Shown here one piece after another: positions 25,577-33,980 of a stretch of DNA of 64,000 nucleotides. Position numbers and translations under genes: made by a program. Below the pieces are notes generated by a model that saw nothing but the letters and a program-made list of their open reading frames with translations, was not told where the DNA came from and searched no databases. The stretch comes from an uncultured Arenicella sp. GTDB taxonomy: Bacteria; Pseudomonadota; Gammaproteobacteria; Arenicellales; Arenicellaceae. Every line of letters begins with the position of its first letter. The first letter of the stretch is position 1. Location of the stretch: positions 124,001 to 188,000 of the forward strand of contig CANMNN010000001.1 in assembly GCA_947499305.1 (NCBI GenBank), read 5' to 3'.

Positions 25577-26506
25577 ATGAGTGATACTGAAAACGATAAG
25601 CCTGATCAGCTTGAGAAAAAGGAGCCTGCCGCTGTTGCGACACCAGTTGACGAGCACATGAGTGCTGTTGAGGTGGTCGACGAAGATACAGAGCTTGTCG
25701 ATGCTGAAAAGATAAAAAAAGACGCGGTTTATCAAGAAACTATGCGCGCGGTTGTGATGGGAGAGGTCATGAATGAATGGCCGCAAGACCTGTTTATTCC
25801 GCCTGATGCGCTGGAGGTGGTGCTTGATAGTTTTGAGGGGCCGCTGGATTTGTTGCTGTACTTAATTCGCAAACAAAACCTCGATATTTTGAATATACCT
25901 GTTGCCGATATCACTAAGCAATACATGGGCTATGTCGAATTGATGCGTGCAGCAAATTTGGACCTAGCAGCAGAATATCTAGTTATGGCGGCTTTACTTG
26001 GTGAAATTAAATCTCGCATGCTGTTGCCCAAGCCGAAAAGCGAGCTAGAGGACGAAGAAGACCCGATGGCCGCATTGGTGCGTCGTTTGCAAGAGTATGA
26101 GCGCTTTAGTGAGGCCGCTAATCAACTGGATGATCGTCCAAGGCTTGAGCGAGACATCTTTAAATCAGAGGTACTGTTTGAAGACCCGAATCCGCCTGAA
26201 ATAAAAGCTCAGGTAACTCTCGACCAATTGGTGAAAGCGTTTCAATCGATTGTTGATCGAGCTGATGCCAACAAACATATGTTTGTATCGCGCGACACTT
26301 TGTCTCTACGCGAACGGATGACGAATATTTTACAGTTGCTGCAAGAAAAAGAATACGTGAGCTTTGGCGAATTGTTTACTGTTGCGGAAGGTCGACTCGG
26401 CGTGGTGGTATCGTTCATCGCGTTGTTAGAGTTGTTTCGCGACGACATGTTAGTTGTGGTTCAAACTGAGCCACTAGCGCCAATTCACATCAAGCGAGCG
26501 GCTTAA
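25577..26506 (+). CDS. scpA: Segregation and condensation protein A
   Basis: Kleisin subunit that bridges the SMC heads together with ScpB. LEVVLDSFEGPLDLLLYLIRKQ (about 76-97) is the conserved ScpA opening and LAAEYLVMAALLGEIKSRMLLP closes the N-terminal SMC-binding domain. The C-terminal winged helix (about 235-305) has EYVSFGELF. The first 70 residues are an acidic, disordered extension. The ORF is complete at 309 residues. No smc gene is in the window. scpB starts 60 bp downstream. Confidence 0.9.
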   Translation: MSDTENDKPDQLEKKEPAAVATPVDEHMSAVEVVDEDTELVDAEKIKKDAVYQETMRAVVMGEVMNEWPQDLFIPPDALEVVLDSFEGPLDLLLYLIRKQNLDILNIPVADITKQYMGYVELMRAANLDLAAEYLVMAALLGEIKSRMLLPKPKSELEDEEDPMAALVRRLQEYERFSEAANQLDDRPRLERDIFKSEVLFEDPNPPEIKAQVTLDQLVKAFQSIVDRADANKHMFVSRDTLSLRERMTNILQLLQEKEYVSFGELFTVAEGRLGVVVSFIALLELFRDDMLVVVQTEPLAPIHIKRAA

Positions 26507-26566
26507 CTGCCAAGAACACGAATCCCAAGCACTCGAGAATAGAGTGCGCGAAAAGAAAAAAGAATC

Positions 26567-27532
26567 ATGAATCACGACGATGAACAAATCGAACAATCCG
26601 CCGAAGCCGATCAGCTAAATGTTGATCTGCGTGGCAACGCGGACGAAGTCGGCGTTGAACAGCCGGTAGACAGCGAGCTTGAAAATATTATCGAAGCGGC
26701 CTTATACGCCTCCAAGTCGCCATTGGGCATTAAAAACATCAGTGCAATGTTTCCTGAAGATGCTCAGCCAAGCAAAGTTGATATTCAGAACGTAATCACT
26801 CGCTTGCAAGACAAGTGTGAACATCGAGGCATAGAATTGCGTCGCATTGGTAACGGCTGGCGCTATCAAACCAAAGAAAAATATTCTCCTTGGTTGCGTA
26901 AGTTGGGCGGAAATAAAACGCCAAGATACTCGCGCGCGTTGCTTGAAACGTTATCAATTATTGCCTATCGACAACCTGTAACACGTGGTGATATCGAAGA
27001 AATTCGTGGTGTTGGAGTGAGTAGTGACACTATTCGAACACTCGAAGAACGCGATTGGGTGGTACAGATCGGTCATCGAGATGTCCCTGGCCGCCCAGCT
27101 CTATTCGGCACAACTCAAGGCTTTTTAGAGTACTTCAATATGAGCAGCTTACGTGAATTGCCGGAACTGATGGATAAGCGCGAGCTAGGTGAAATTGCCA
27201 AAGATATGAACCTGACTTTACCGATGGACGGAGTCCAAGATGATGACGAGGCGGCGAAGCGCAAAGAAGAGATAAGCAAGCAAAAGCAAGCGGATATTGC
27301 AGACGTGGTTGAATTGCATCCAGAGCCCTTGGCCGATCCAGAGCCTTCAGCCGATACAGAGCCTTCAGCCGATACAGAGCCTTCAGCCGATCTAGAGCCT
27401 TCAGCCGACTTAGAACGCGGGGATGAACTAAATGCCTCCTCAGACAGCGATGCCGAAAAGGAGTTATCAGAACAAGATCAAAGCGATGACGCCAGTACGC
27501 CAGAACCATCTGGTGATGAAGATGAGCGATAA
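26567..27532 (+). CDS. scpB: Segregation and condensation protein B
   Basis: ScpA partner with two winged-helix domains. ENIIEAALYASKSPLGI begins the first and RYSRALLETLSIIAYRQPVTRGDIEEIRGV, cut by the usual boundary near residue 125, the second. The well-folded part ends near 215, and the C-terminal ~100 residues are an acidic tail with a tandem EPSAD(T/L) repeat. The tail is longer than in typical ScpB (about 190-280 residues). Its stop overlaps the rluB start by 11 bp. Confidence 0.9.
   Translation: MNHDDEQIEQSAEADQLNVDLRGNADEVGVEQPVDSELENIIEAALYASKSPLGIKNISAMFPEDAQPSKVDIQNVITRLQDKCEHRGIELRRIGNGWRYQTKEKYSPWLRKLGGNKTPRYSRALLETLSIIAYRQPVTRGDIEEIRGVGVSSDTIRTLEERDWVVQIGHRDVPGRPALFGTTQGFLEYFNMSSLRELPELMDKRELGEIAKDMNLTLPMDGVQDDDEAAKRKEEISKQKQADIADVVELHPEPLADPEPSADTEPSADTEPSADLEPSADLERGDELNASSDSDAEKELSEQDQSDDASTPEPSGDEDER
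27317..27412 (+). repeat. 18-bp tandem repeat in scpB
   Basis: Units of GATACAGAGCCTTCAGCC at 27335, 27353, 27371 and 27389, with degenerate units at 27317 and 27407. They encode the hexapeptide DTEPSA and variants. A repeat this regular could change copy number by slippage without breaking the frame. Confidence 0.85.
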
Positions 27533-28481
27533 ACTCCAAAAGTTACTTGCGCATGCCGGTATGGGCTCGCGTCGCGAAATTGAAACCTGGATTACTGATG
27601 GCCGAGTTTCGGTCAACGGTAGGCGCGCTAAATTAGGTGATCGCGCAAGTGCCGCTGATCGAATTTTGGTAGACGGCAAGTTGATGAGTTTAAGCGAAGT
27701 TGGCGGTGAGCAAATCAAAGCGTTGATCTACCATAAGCCCGAAGGCGAAATTTGCACCCGCAAAGACCCAAAAGGAAGGCCAACTATATTCGAGAATTTG
27801 CCAGGCATACCTGGAGGCCGATGGGTATCGGTTGGGCGCTTGGATATCAACACAAGTGGTCTGATTCTATTAACTAACAACGGAGAGTTAGCGAATCGAC
27901 TGATGCACCCGTCGACGGGTCTAGAGCGTGAATATTTGGTTCGCATTCGTGGCTCTGCCACAGAAGAAACGATTCAAAAATTAACCCGAGAAGGGGTCGA
28001 TATCGATGGTAAGCCAGCTAAGTTTGAGCGTGTATTAGCGTCTGATATGGCTGACGAGGGGACTAATCATTGGTACAAAGTCGTCATTAAGGAAGGGCGT
28101 TATCGCGAGGTTCGGCGCATGTGGGATGCTGTTGGGCACACCGTTTCGCGTCTAAAAAGAATTCGTTATGGCACCATTAAGCTAACTCGCGAAGTAAAGC
28201 GCGGTCAACACGCAAAGATCGCACCCAAGCAATTAGAAAAACTGGTTGCCTCGGTTGGTATTGATGAGGAGTTTGCTAATCAGCTTTATTCGTCGCGCGG
28301 TTTGGCGGGTAAGCCTAAGGTGCGTCGCCCGCAAAGTAGGCCCCGCTCAACTGATGCTCAAGCAGGTGGTTTTTCGAAAGATAAGCCGGCCCGTAAAAAG
28401 TCAGTCAACAAAGGTCGAAGCCGTCAGTCTGAAAGTAATGCTGGTGGTCAACCAGCGTCTAGTCGCGGCCGTAAGCGATAG
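27522..28481 (+). CDS. rluB: 23S rRNA pseudouridine synthase RluB
   Basis: Modifies U2605 of 23S rRNA in E. coli. The S4 domain is at the N-terminus (MSDKLQKLLAHAGMGSRREI, about 1-60), catalytic D108 lies in GRLDINTSGL, and GRYREVRRMWDAVGHTVSRLKRIRYG is the second family motif (split at its Arg run). The last ~60 residues are a Lys/Arg/Ser-rich disordered tail. An ATG at 27522 overlaps the scpB stop by 11 bp; the longer frame back to 27432 would run inside scpB and adds no conserved sequence. It is the last gene of the trpS-scpA-scpB-rluB run. Confidence 0.92.
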   Translation: MSDKLQKLLAHAGMGSRREIETWITDGRVSVNGRRAKLGDRASAADRILVDGKLMSLSEVGGEQIKALIYHKPEGEICTRKDPKGRPTIFENLPGIPGGRWVSVGRLDINTSGLILLTNNGELANRLMHPSTGLEREYLVRIRGSATEETIQKLTREGVDIDGKPAKFERVLASDMADEGTNHWYKVVIKEGRYREVRRMWDAVGHTVSRLKRIRYGTIKLTREVKRGQHAKIAPKQLEKLVASVGIDEEFANQLYSSRGLAGKPKVRRPQSRPRSTDAQAGGFSKDKPARKKSVNKGRSRQSESNAGGQPASSRGRKR

Positions 28482-28503
28482 TTAATCACACTCATTCTTG
28501 CCG

Positions 28504-29262
28504 ATGAAGGTCTCGATAATCACAGTGGTGTTCAATGCAGAAAAGACCATTGGTGACGCATTAGATTCCGTTGCGAAACAAGATTATGGGAATATAGAAC
28601 ACATTGTTATTGACGGTGCCTCGACCGATAATACGATGGCCGAGGTGCAAGCGCGTGCAAACAATCTAGCCAAGTTTGTAAGTGAACCGGATTCGGGTAT
28701 TTACGACGCGATGAACAAAGGCTTGGCGTTAGCAACCGGTGACGTAATCGGGCTTTTGAACGCTGACGATGTGTTACAGGATAATACCGTGATCTCGCAG
28801 GTGGCTGCTGCGCATCTTGATGATTCACTCGACGCATGCTACGCCAATTTGGTGTATGTAAAGTCTTACGATTTGAGTCAGGTTACACGCTATTGGCGCT
28901 CAGAGAATCATTATAAAGGTTTGTGCTTCAGAGGCTGGATGCCGGCGCACCCAACTCTGTACTTAAAGCGGCGTGTGTACGATAAAGTGGGAAATTTTAA
29001 TACCGATTTACGCTATCAATCTGACCTTGAATTTTGCGCTAGAGCCTTTGAGGTTCACTCTATCAGCAGTAAGTACATACCCGAACTTTGGGTTCGTATG
29101 CGCTTGGGCGGTGTTACCAACAACAGTCTTGCGACAATGATTAAAGGTAATTGGGAATCCTATAAAGCGCTTCGTAAACTAGGGTTGAAGCGAGACCCCT
29201 TGAGCTACTTTTTAATCAAATTTGGCTCAAAACTACCGAGCTTTTTTCGCAAAAGCTTTTAG
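28504..29262 (+). CDS. Glycosyltransferase family 2
   Basis: 252-residue GT-A enzyme. VSIITVVFNAEKTI starts the fold, VIDGASTDNT binds the nucleotide, and the NADD motif at 86-89 (LLNADDVLQD) is the metal site. EPDSGIYDAMNKGLALATGD is characteristic of WcaA/colanic-type and related GT2 enzymes. The ATG at 28504 is chosen over a TTG two codons earlier. It follows rluB by 22 bp but is more likely an envelope-polysaccharide enzyme placed by chance. A hairpin with a short T-run at 29239-29260 ends it. Confidence 0.85.
   Translation: MKVSIITVVFNAEKTIGDALDSVAKQDYGNIEHIVIDGASTDNTMAEVQARANNLAKFVSEPDSGIYDAMNKGLALATGDVIGLLNADDVLQDNTVISQVAAAHLDDSLDACYANLVYVKSYDLSQVTRYWRSENHYKGLCFRGWMPAHPTLYLKRRVYDKVGNFNTDLRYQSDLEFCARAFEVHSISSKYIPELWVRMRLGGVTNNSLATMIKGNWESYKALRKLGLKRDPLSYFLIKFGSKLPSFFRKSF
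29239..29261 (+). terminator. Possible terminator overlapping the end of the GT2 gene
   Basis: AGCTTTT (29239-29245) and AAAAGCT (29251-29257) pair around TTCGC and are followed by TTTA at the stop codon. The T-run is short and the stem AT-rich. A second perfect 6-bp hairpin (29279-29292) is next to it and touches the stop of the convergent yciK. Confidence 0.45.
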
Positions 29263-29291
29263 CCGTTAGTTTGTTTGCGAAAGCGGGCTTT

Positions 29292-30056
29292 CTAAATCTT
29301 TAGTTGGGCGCCATGAAGTTCGTGCTGCCCCGATAGCAAATACAAATAAGCGCCAACAATGCTTTGAGGAGTAGCTAAGCTTTCTTGGCTTTCACCTGGA
29401 TGAGAACGGCGTCTGAAACTGGTTCGTACGGGGCCAGGGTCAATCGAATTCACCTTGATATTAGAAACATTCTCCAGCTCCTCGGCCCAGATAGTCATTT
29501 GTGCTTCTAGGCCTGCGTAAGCGATGCTATACGCGCCCCAATAGGCGGCGGCTTTACGGCCAACGTCGGCCGAAGTGAAAAGCATGTTAGTAACATGCTC
29601 TTGCCTAAGCAACGGGAGCAGCGCGCGGCTTAGAATATACGGTGCTTGCAAGTTAGTATGCATGACCGAATTCCAATAGTTCATGTCGTATTGGTCAAGA
29701 GGGCTGGGTGAGCCTAGGTCGGCCGCATTATGCAGTAGGCCATCAAGCTTGCCAATATCGTCGAAAATAGCCTGAGCTAATTCAGTTGCTGATTCTGGGG
29801 TAACTTCCATCAAATCAACCGGAATGATGATTGGCTCGGCATATCCTCGCTCAACAATCTCGTCAAATAGCTTCTCCAAATGGCGTGATTTTTTATCGAG
29901 CATCAAAACGGTAGCGCCGTGCTCCGCTAAGGCGATCGTAACCGCCTTGCCAATTCCGTTGGCCGCGCCGGTAACCATAATTATTTTATTTTCGAAGTGC
30001 TTGGCTTTTACTTCAGCGCCCTGAGCTTGATAGGCTTTCCAATTGAACTGGGTCAT
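29292..30056 (-). CDS. yciK: YciK-like short-chain oxidoreductase with altered active site
   Basis: 254-residue SDR protein. The cofactor loop TGAANGIG (29-36), NAAD (110-113), Ser162 and PGPVRTSFRRRSHPGE agree with E. coli YciK. The catalytic Tyr176 is in place, but the Lys of YxxxK is Tyr180 (GAYSIAYAG), so normal SDR proton relay is not expected. The DNA reads clearly through this point with no frameshift. It lies in the order ubiG-mupP-yciK on the minus strand, as in Pseudomonas. It may have lost dehydrogenase activity and kept a binding role. Confidence 0.85.
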   Translation of the reverse strand: MTQFNWKAYQAQGAEVKAKHFENKIIMVTGAANGIGKAVTIALAEHGATVLMLDKKSRHLEKLFDEIVERGYAEPIIIPVDLMEVTPESATELAQAIFDDIGKLDGLLHNAADLGSPSPLDQYDMNYWNSVMHTNLQAPYILSRALLPLLRQEHVTNMLFTSADVGRKAAAYWGAYSIAYAGLEAQMTIWAEELENVSNIKVNSIDPGPVRTSFRRRSHPGESQESLATPQSIVGAYLYLLSGQHELHGAQLKI

Positions 30057-30116
30057 TGTGACAGTCTTTTTGAGTGATTCTTAACGGCGCTATGATGTCG
30101 ATAAGCGCGCTAAACT

Positions 30117-30797
30117 TCAAGCCGCTAAGTGCTTTTCTTTAAGCAGTTCTAATAGGCCATTGACCGACTTGAGCATAAAGTTTGCATTCCAGTCTTCGGG
30201 AGTTTCTTGATCGCCGATATAGCCCCATAGTGCTGTCGCGGTGTCCATGCCGGCGGCGTTGCCGGCCTGAATGTCGCGCAGATGGTCGCCGATATAGAGG
30301 CACTCGCTCGGTGCCAGGCTTAATACCATACAGGTATGCAGCATCGGCACTGGGTCGGGTTTTTTAACGGGTAAACTATCACCACCAAGCAAGATGGCGC
30401 ATCGATCTAACAAGCCTAAACCTTCGAGTAGATCTTTTGCTAAGTGCAAAGGTTTGTTGGTGATCACACCCCATTTGAGTGAATTGCTTTCGCAAAAAGC
30501 TAAGACATCGCTCATGCCTCGATACAAATAACTGTCGTTGGCTACGAATATTTTGTAATCAGCAAGAAACTCTTGAACTAGGGTGTCAACGTTTGGAATG
30601 TTGCCCTGGCCGATAGAGTCGCCGAAGCCAAATTCGATTAGGGCCTTGCCGCCATTCGAAACTAGTTTCGAAGCCTGTTCAACGTCGGCAAGAGGTTGTT
30701 TGTGGTTTGCTAGCACGCGGTTGAGTGAACCAACCATGTCTGGCGCGGTATCGACGAGTGTGCCATCAAGGTCGAATAATACGGCTCTTAACTGCAT
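30117..30797 (-). CDS. mupP: HAD phosphatase, MupP/Gph type
   Basis: 226-residue HAD enzyme with helical cap. D9 and D11 are in LFDLDGTLVDT, the motif III lysine is near KKPDPVPM, and IGDHLRDIQAGNAAGM is motif IV. Residues alone cannot separate phosphoglycolate phosphatase (Gph) from MurNAc-6-P phosphatase (MupP). Its position between ubiG and yciK is that of mupP in Pseudomonas, where it returns MurNAc to the cell-wall recycling pathway, so mupP is preferred. It starts 4 bp after the ubiG stop. Confidence 0.85.
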   Translation of the reverse strand: MQLRAVLFDLDGTLVDTAPDMVGSLNRVLANHKQPLADVEQASKLVSNGGKALIEFGFGDSIGQGNIPNVDTLVQEFLADYKIFVANDSYLYRGMSDVLAFCESNSLKWGVITNKPLHLAKDLLEGLGLLDRCAILLGGDSLPVKKPDPVPMLHTCMVLSLAPSECLYIGDHLRDIQAGNAAGMDTATALWGYIGDQETPEDWNANFMLKSVNGLLELLKEKHLAA

Positions 30798-30801
30798 CGC
30801 T

Positions 30802-31536
30802 TTAGGCCTTTTTCTTGCAATGAATCATATAGTTAACATCAACCCCAGGCGCCAGTTTATAGGCCTTGGTCAAAGGATTGTAGTGTAAGCCAATCATCCG
30901 CTGTAGTTCGAGATCCGCATGGCGAGCGTATTCACTTAATTCCGAAGGTTTGATTAGTTTGTCGTACTCATGCGTGCCTTTAGGCAGCATGTTTAAGACA
31001 TACTCAGCGCCCACGATCGCGAATAACCAGGCCTTAGGGTTGCGATTGATGGTCGAAAAATAGACATCGCCGCCGGGCTTAACCATTTTTGCACATGCTT
31101 CGATTACTAGGCCTGGCTCTGGTACGTGCTCGAGCATTTCAAGGCAGGTTACTACGTCATACTGTTCAGGGCGTTGTTCGGCTAGTTCTTCGGCGGTGAT
31201 CTTGATGTATTCGACACTCTCGCCACTTTCCAGTAAATGAAGGTTGGCAACAGCAAGAGGCGCTTCGCCCATATCGATGCCCGTTACTTCGGCGCCAAAA
31301 GCTGACATTGCCTCGCTGATAAGCCCGCCGCCACAACCAACGTCGAGTACTTTTTTGCCCGCTACCGGAGAGTGCAGGTTGATGTACTCGGTTCGCAGTG
31401 GATTGATCGCATGTAGTGGCGCGAACTCGCTTTCAGAGTCCCACCATCGTGACGCTAGGTCTTCGAATTTTTTAATTTCGTTAGGATCTACATTTGCCGT
31501 ATTTTGCATTGCGTCAGCACCGCTGGATTTAGTCAT
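30802..31536 (-). CDS. ubiG: UbiG, bifunctional ubiquinone O-methyltransferase
   Basis: SAM-dependent enzyme for the two O-methylations of ubiquinone synthesis. [22 protein letters not shown], cut at its midpoint by the family numbering, is a typical UbiG N-terminus. The SAM loop is [13 protein letters not shown] (about 65-77) and EMLEHVPEP and [19 protein letters not shown] are clear. 244 residues is the usual length. The ATG at 31536 overlaps the mtaD stop by 8 bp (31529-31536), so translation is coupled; a second ATG at 31509 is possible. Confidence 0.92.
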   Translation of the reverse strand: MTKSSGADAMQNTANVDPNEIKKFEDLASRWWDSESEFAPLHAINPLRTEYINLHSPVAGKKVLDVGCGGGLISEAMSAFGAEVTGIDMGEAPLAVANLHLLESGESVEYIKITAEELAEQRPEQYDVVTCLEMLEHVPEPGLVIEACAKMVKPGGDVYFSTINRNPKAWLFAIVGAEYVLNMLPKGTHEYDKLIKPSELSEYARHADLELQRMIGLHYNPLTKAYKLAPGVDVNYMIHCKKKA

Positions 31537-32848
31537 TAGTTTTTAATCTCTCGCCCCATTCGGCGGCGTTATTGAGTATGTTTGATACGTCGACATTACT
31601 TAATTGTGCATTAGTCACTCGAGCTTTGCCGTCAACCCAAACGTCGGATACTTGTGAGCGCGATGCACTATAAACAATTTGCGCAGTTGGATTATAAACT
31701 GGCTGAGTCGACAAATGATTGAGGTCGATTGCTACTAGGTCAGCGGATTTGCCGATTTCGAGGGAGCCAACTTGATCGGCTATGTTAAGCGCTTTAGCGC
31801 CATTGATGGTCGCCATTTCTAAGGCTTGCCAAGCAGGCAGGGCACTGGCGTCATCGGCCGTTGTTTTAGCGATCAAACAAGCGGTGCGCATTTCGCCGAG
31901 CATGTCTAAATCATTGTTACTTGATGCGCTATCGGTGCCGAGGCAAACATTGGTTCCGGCTTCGAGCAAGTCAGCGACGCGACATTGGCCGCTCGCGAGT
32001 TTGAGATTCGACTCAGGACAGTGAACAACGTGAATGCCTTGCTCCGCAGTGAGCGTAATTTCATCGTCGTTAAGCTGAGTCATGTGCACAGCCATCATGC
32101 GCGGGTTCAATAAGCCGAGCTCGTTTAAACGTTGGAGCGGCCGCTTACCATCATTGGCCACTGCGCTAGTGACTTCGAAGTCTGTTTCATGCACATGCAT
32201 GTGAATTGGCACATGGAGTTCATCAGCATAGGTGCGAACGGTTTCCAGTGGAGCATCTGAAACGGTATAGGGGGCGTGCGGCGCCATTGTGGCGTTAACT
32301 AAAGATAATGCTCGAATGTCGTCATGTACTTGCATGCCTTTTTCAAAATACTCGTCCGAGTTTGCAGCCCATGCGCTTGGGAAATCGAGAACAATCATGC
32401 CGACAAAGGCGCGAATGCCCATGTCTTGGGCTACCTTTGCGACGATGTCTGGGTAAAAATACATGTCGTTGAAACACGTAGTGCCGCTCAGAAGCATCTC
32501 TGCAATTGCTAATTGCGCGCCATCTCGCATAAAGTCTGGGTTAACCCACTTAGCTTCCGCTGGCCATATATGACCCTCTAGCCATTCCATCAACGGCACA
32601 TCGTCGGCGATACCGCGAAACAAGCTCATGGCAGCGTGGGTATGCGCATTAATCAAACCAGGGATGAGTACATGTGTGTTGCGCTCAACATGTTGAGCCT
32701 GAGGGTATTGTTTTAGTGCTTTCTCAGTTGCGAGAATGTCAGCTATCTTGCCATTTTCGATAAGTACCGAATGGCGTTCCAAAACCGTATCTCGTGGGAC
32801 AACCGGTATAACCCAGCGAGCAGAAATAAGTACTTGAGAATCGTCCAT
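31529..32848 (-). CDS. mtaD: MtaD-type TRZ/ATZ amidohydrolase (MTA/SAH deaminase)
   Basis: 439-residue metal-dependent deaminase. The metal site is HTH in [24 protein letters not shown], and D in [18 protein letters not shown]. These match the 5'-methylthioadenosine/S-adenosylhomocysteine deaminase of Pseudomonas, which sits next to ubiG in the same way. It should deaminate MTA to methylthioinosine in the purine/methionine salvage route. The ATG at 32848 ([10 protein letters not shown]) is the family start; a further 36 residues upstream are unrelated. The epimerase gene is divergent with 151 bp between. Confidence 0.85.
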   Translation of the reverse strand: MDDSQVLISARWVIPVVPRDTVLERHSVLIENGKIADILATEKALKQYPQAQHVERNTHVLIPGLINAHTHAAMSLFRGIADDVPLMEWLEGHIWPAEAKWVNPDFMRDGAQLAIAEMLLSGTTCFNDMYFYPDIVAKVAQDMGIRAFVGMIVLDFPSAWAANSDEYFEKGMQVHDDIRALSLVNATMAPHAPYTVSDAPLETVRTYADELHVPIHMHVHETDFEVTSAVANDGKRPLQRLNELGLLNPRMMAVHMTQLNDDEITLTAEQGIHVVHCPESNLKLASGQCRVADLLEAGTNVCLGTDSASSNNDLDMLGEMRTACLIAKTTADDASALPAWQALEMATINGAKALNIADQVGSLEIGKSADLVAIDLNHLSTQPVYNPTAQIVYSASRSQVSDVWVDGKARVTNAQLSNVDVSNILNNAAEWGERLKTND

Positions 32849-32999
32849 TGTTGTTGTGATTAGTCTGCGTGGTTGGTCTTTGAAAATAACGCGTAGATGA
32901 ATTAAGGGCGGGAGCCGCCTCACTAGAACTTGATTGTAATATATACTAGCGCCCACGATGTAGATAAATAGCAGTGGTAGCGCTGCTGAACTAGCGAAT

Positions 33000-33971
33000 A
33001 TGCAAATTCTGGTTACCGGAGCAGCGGGCTTTATCGGCGCTGATTTGAGTCAAAAATTATTAGGTCAAGGTCATAGCGTTGTTGGCGTTGATAATTTCAA
33101 TGACTATTATGATGTGAGCTTAAAGAAAGCCCGTGTTGAGCAGGTACAGCAGCATGCTCAAGCCTCGAGTTTTCGTCTAGAACAACTCAATATTCAAGAC
33201 CGAGACAATATGGCGGCCTTGTTTGAAGAGAATAAGTTTGACGTAGTGGTCCACTTGGCAGCTCAAGCGGGTGTACGTTACTCCATCGAAAACCCCCAAT
33301 CGTATATCGACTCAAACCTAGTTGGTTTTGGAAACATCCTAGAGGGCTGTCGCCAGTCGAAAGTTGGGCACTTAGTGTATGCGTCGTCGAGCTCGGTGTA
33401 TGGCGCTAATAAAAACTTTCCCTTTTGTGAAGCAGACCGAGTAGATAACCCAGTTTCACTTTACGCTGCAACTAAAAAGGCCAATGAGTTGATGGCTCAC
33501 AGCTATGCTCATTTATACGACATCAGATGCACAGGACTGCGTTTTTTTACCGTTTACGGTCCATGGGGGAGGCCTGATATGGCACCGTTTCGTTTTGCAT
33601 CGCGCATGTTGAAAGGCGAAGAAATACCGGTTTACAACAATGGCAACATGATTCGTGATTTCACGTACATCGACGACATCACGGAAGGCGTTTCAAGAGT
33701 TACGCAGAGCAGTTCGTCGAAAGAGAACTATGCGCTGTATAATATTGGCCGGGGTGAGAAAGTACAGTTAATGGAGTTCATTGAGTGCATGAGCAAACAT
33801 TTAGGTGTGGAAGCTAGGATCAATATGATGCCAATGCAAGATGGGGACGTGCCCAGAACCATGGCGAATACTGTTGCATTGCGAAGAGATTTTGATTATC
33901 AACCGACAATCTCAGTGGATGAAGGGGTTCGACGTTTTGTTAACTGGTACAAGGAGTTTTATTCGTTGTGA
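33000..33971 (+). CDS. UDP-glucuronate 4-epimerase-like NAD-dependent epimerase
   Basis: 323-residue extended SDR. The NAD loop is TGAAGFIGADLS (7-18), FNDYYDVSLKKAR follows as in GlcA epimerases, the catalytic Ser/Thr is in YASSSSVYG and YxxxK is YAATK. It is closest to UDP-GlcA 4-epimerases that supply UDP-GalA for polysaccharides. This is the first gene of the island, starts at an ATG without a strong ribosome site, and ends 9 bp before the convergent membrane-protein gene. Confidence 0.85.
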   Translation: MQILVTGAAGFIGADLSQKLLGQGHSVVGVDNFNDYYDVSLKKARVEQVQQHAQASSFRLEQLNIQDRDNMAALFEENKFDVVVHLAAQAGVRYSIENPQSYIDSNLVGFGNILEGCRQSKVGHLVYASSSSVYGANKNFPFCEADRVDNPVSLYAATKKANELMAHSYAHLYDIRCTGLRFFTVYGPWGRPDMAPFRFASRMLKGEEIPVYNNGNMIRDFTYIDDITEGVSRVTQSSSSKENYALYNIGRGEKVQLMEFIECMSKHLGVEARINMMPMQDGDVPRTMANTVALRRDFDYQPTISVDEGVRRFVNWYKEFYSL

Positions 33972-33980
33972 TAAGAGTGT

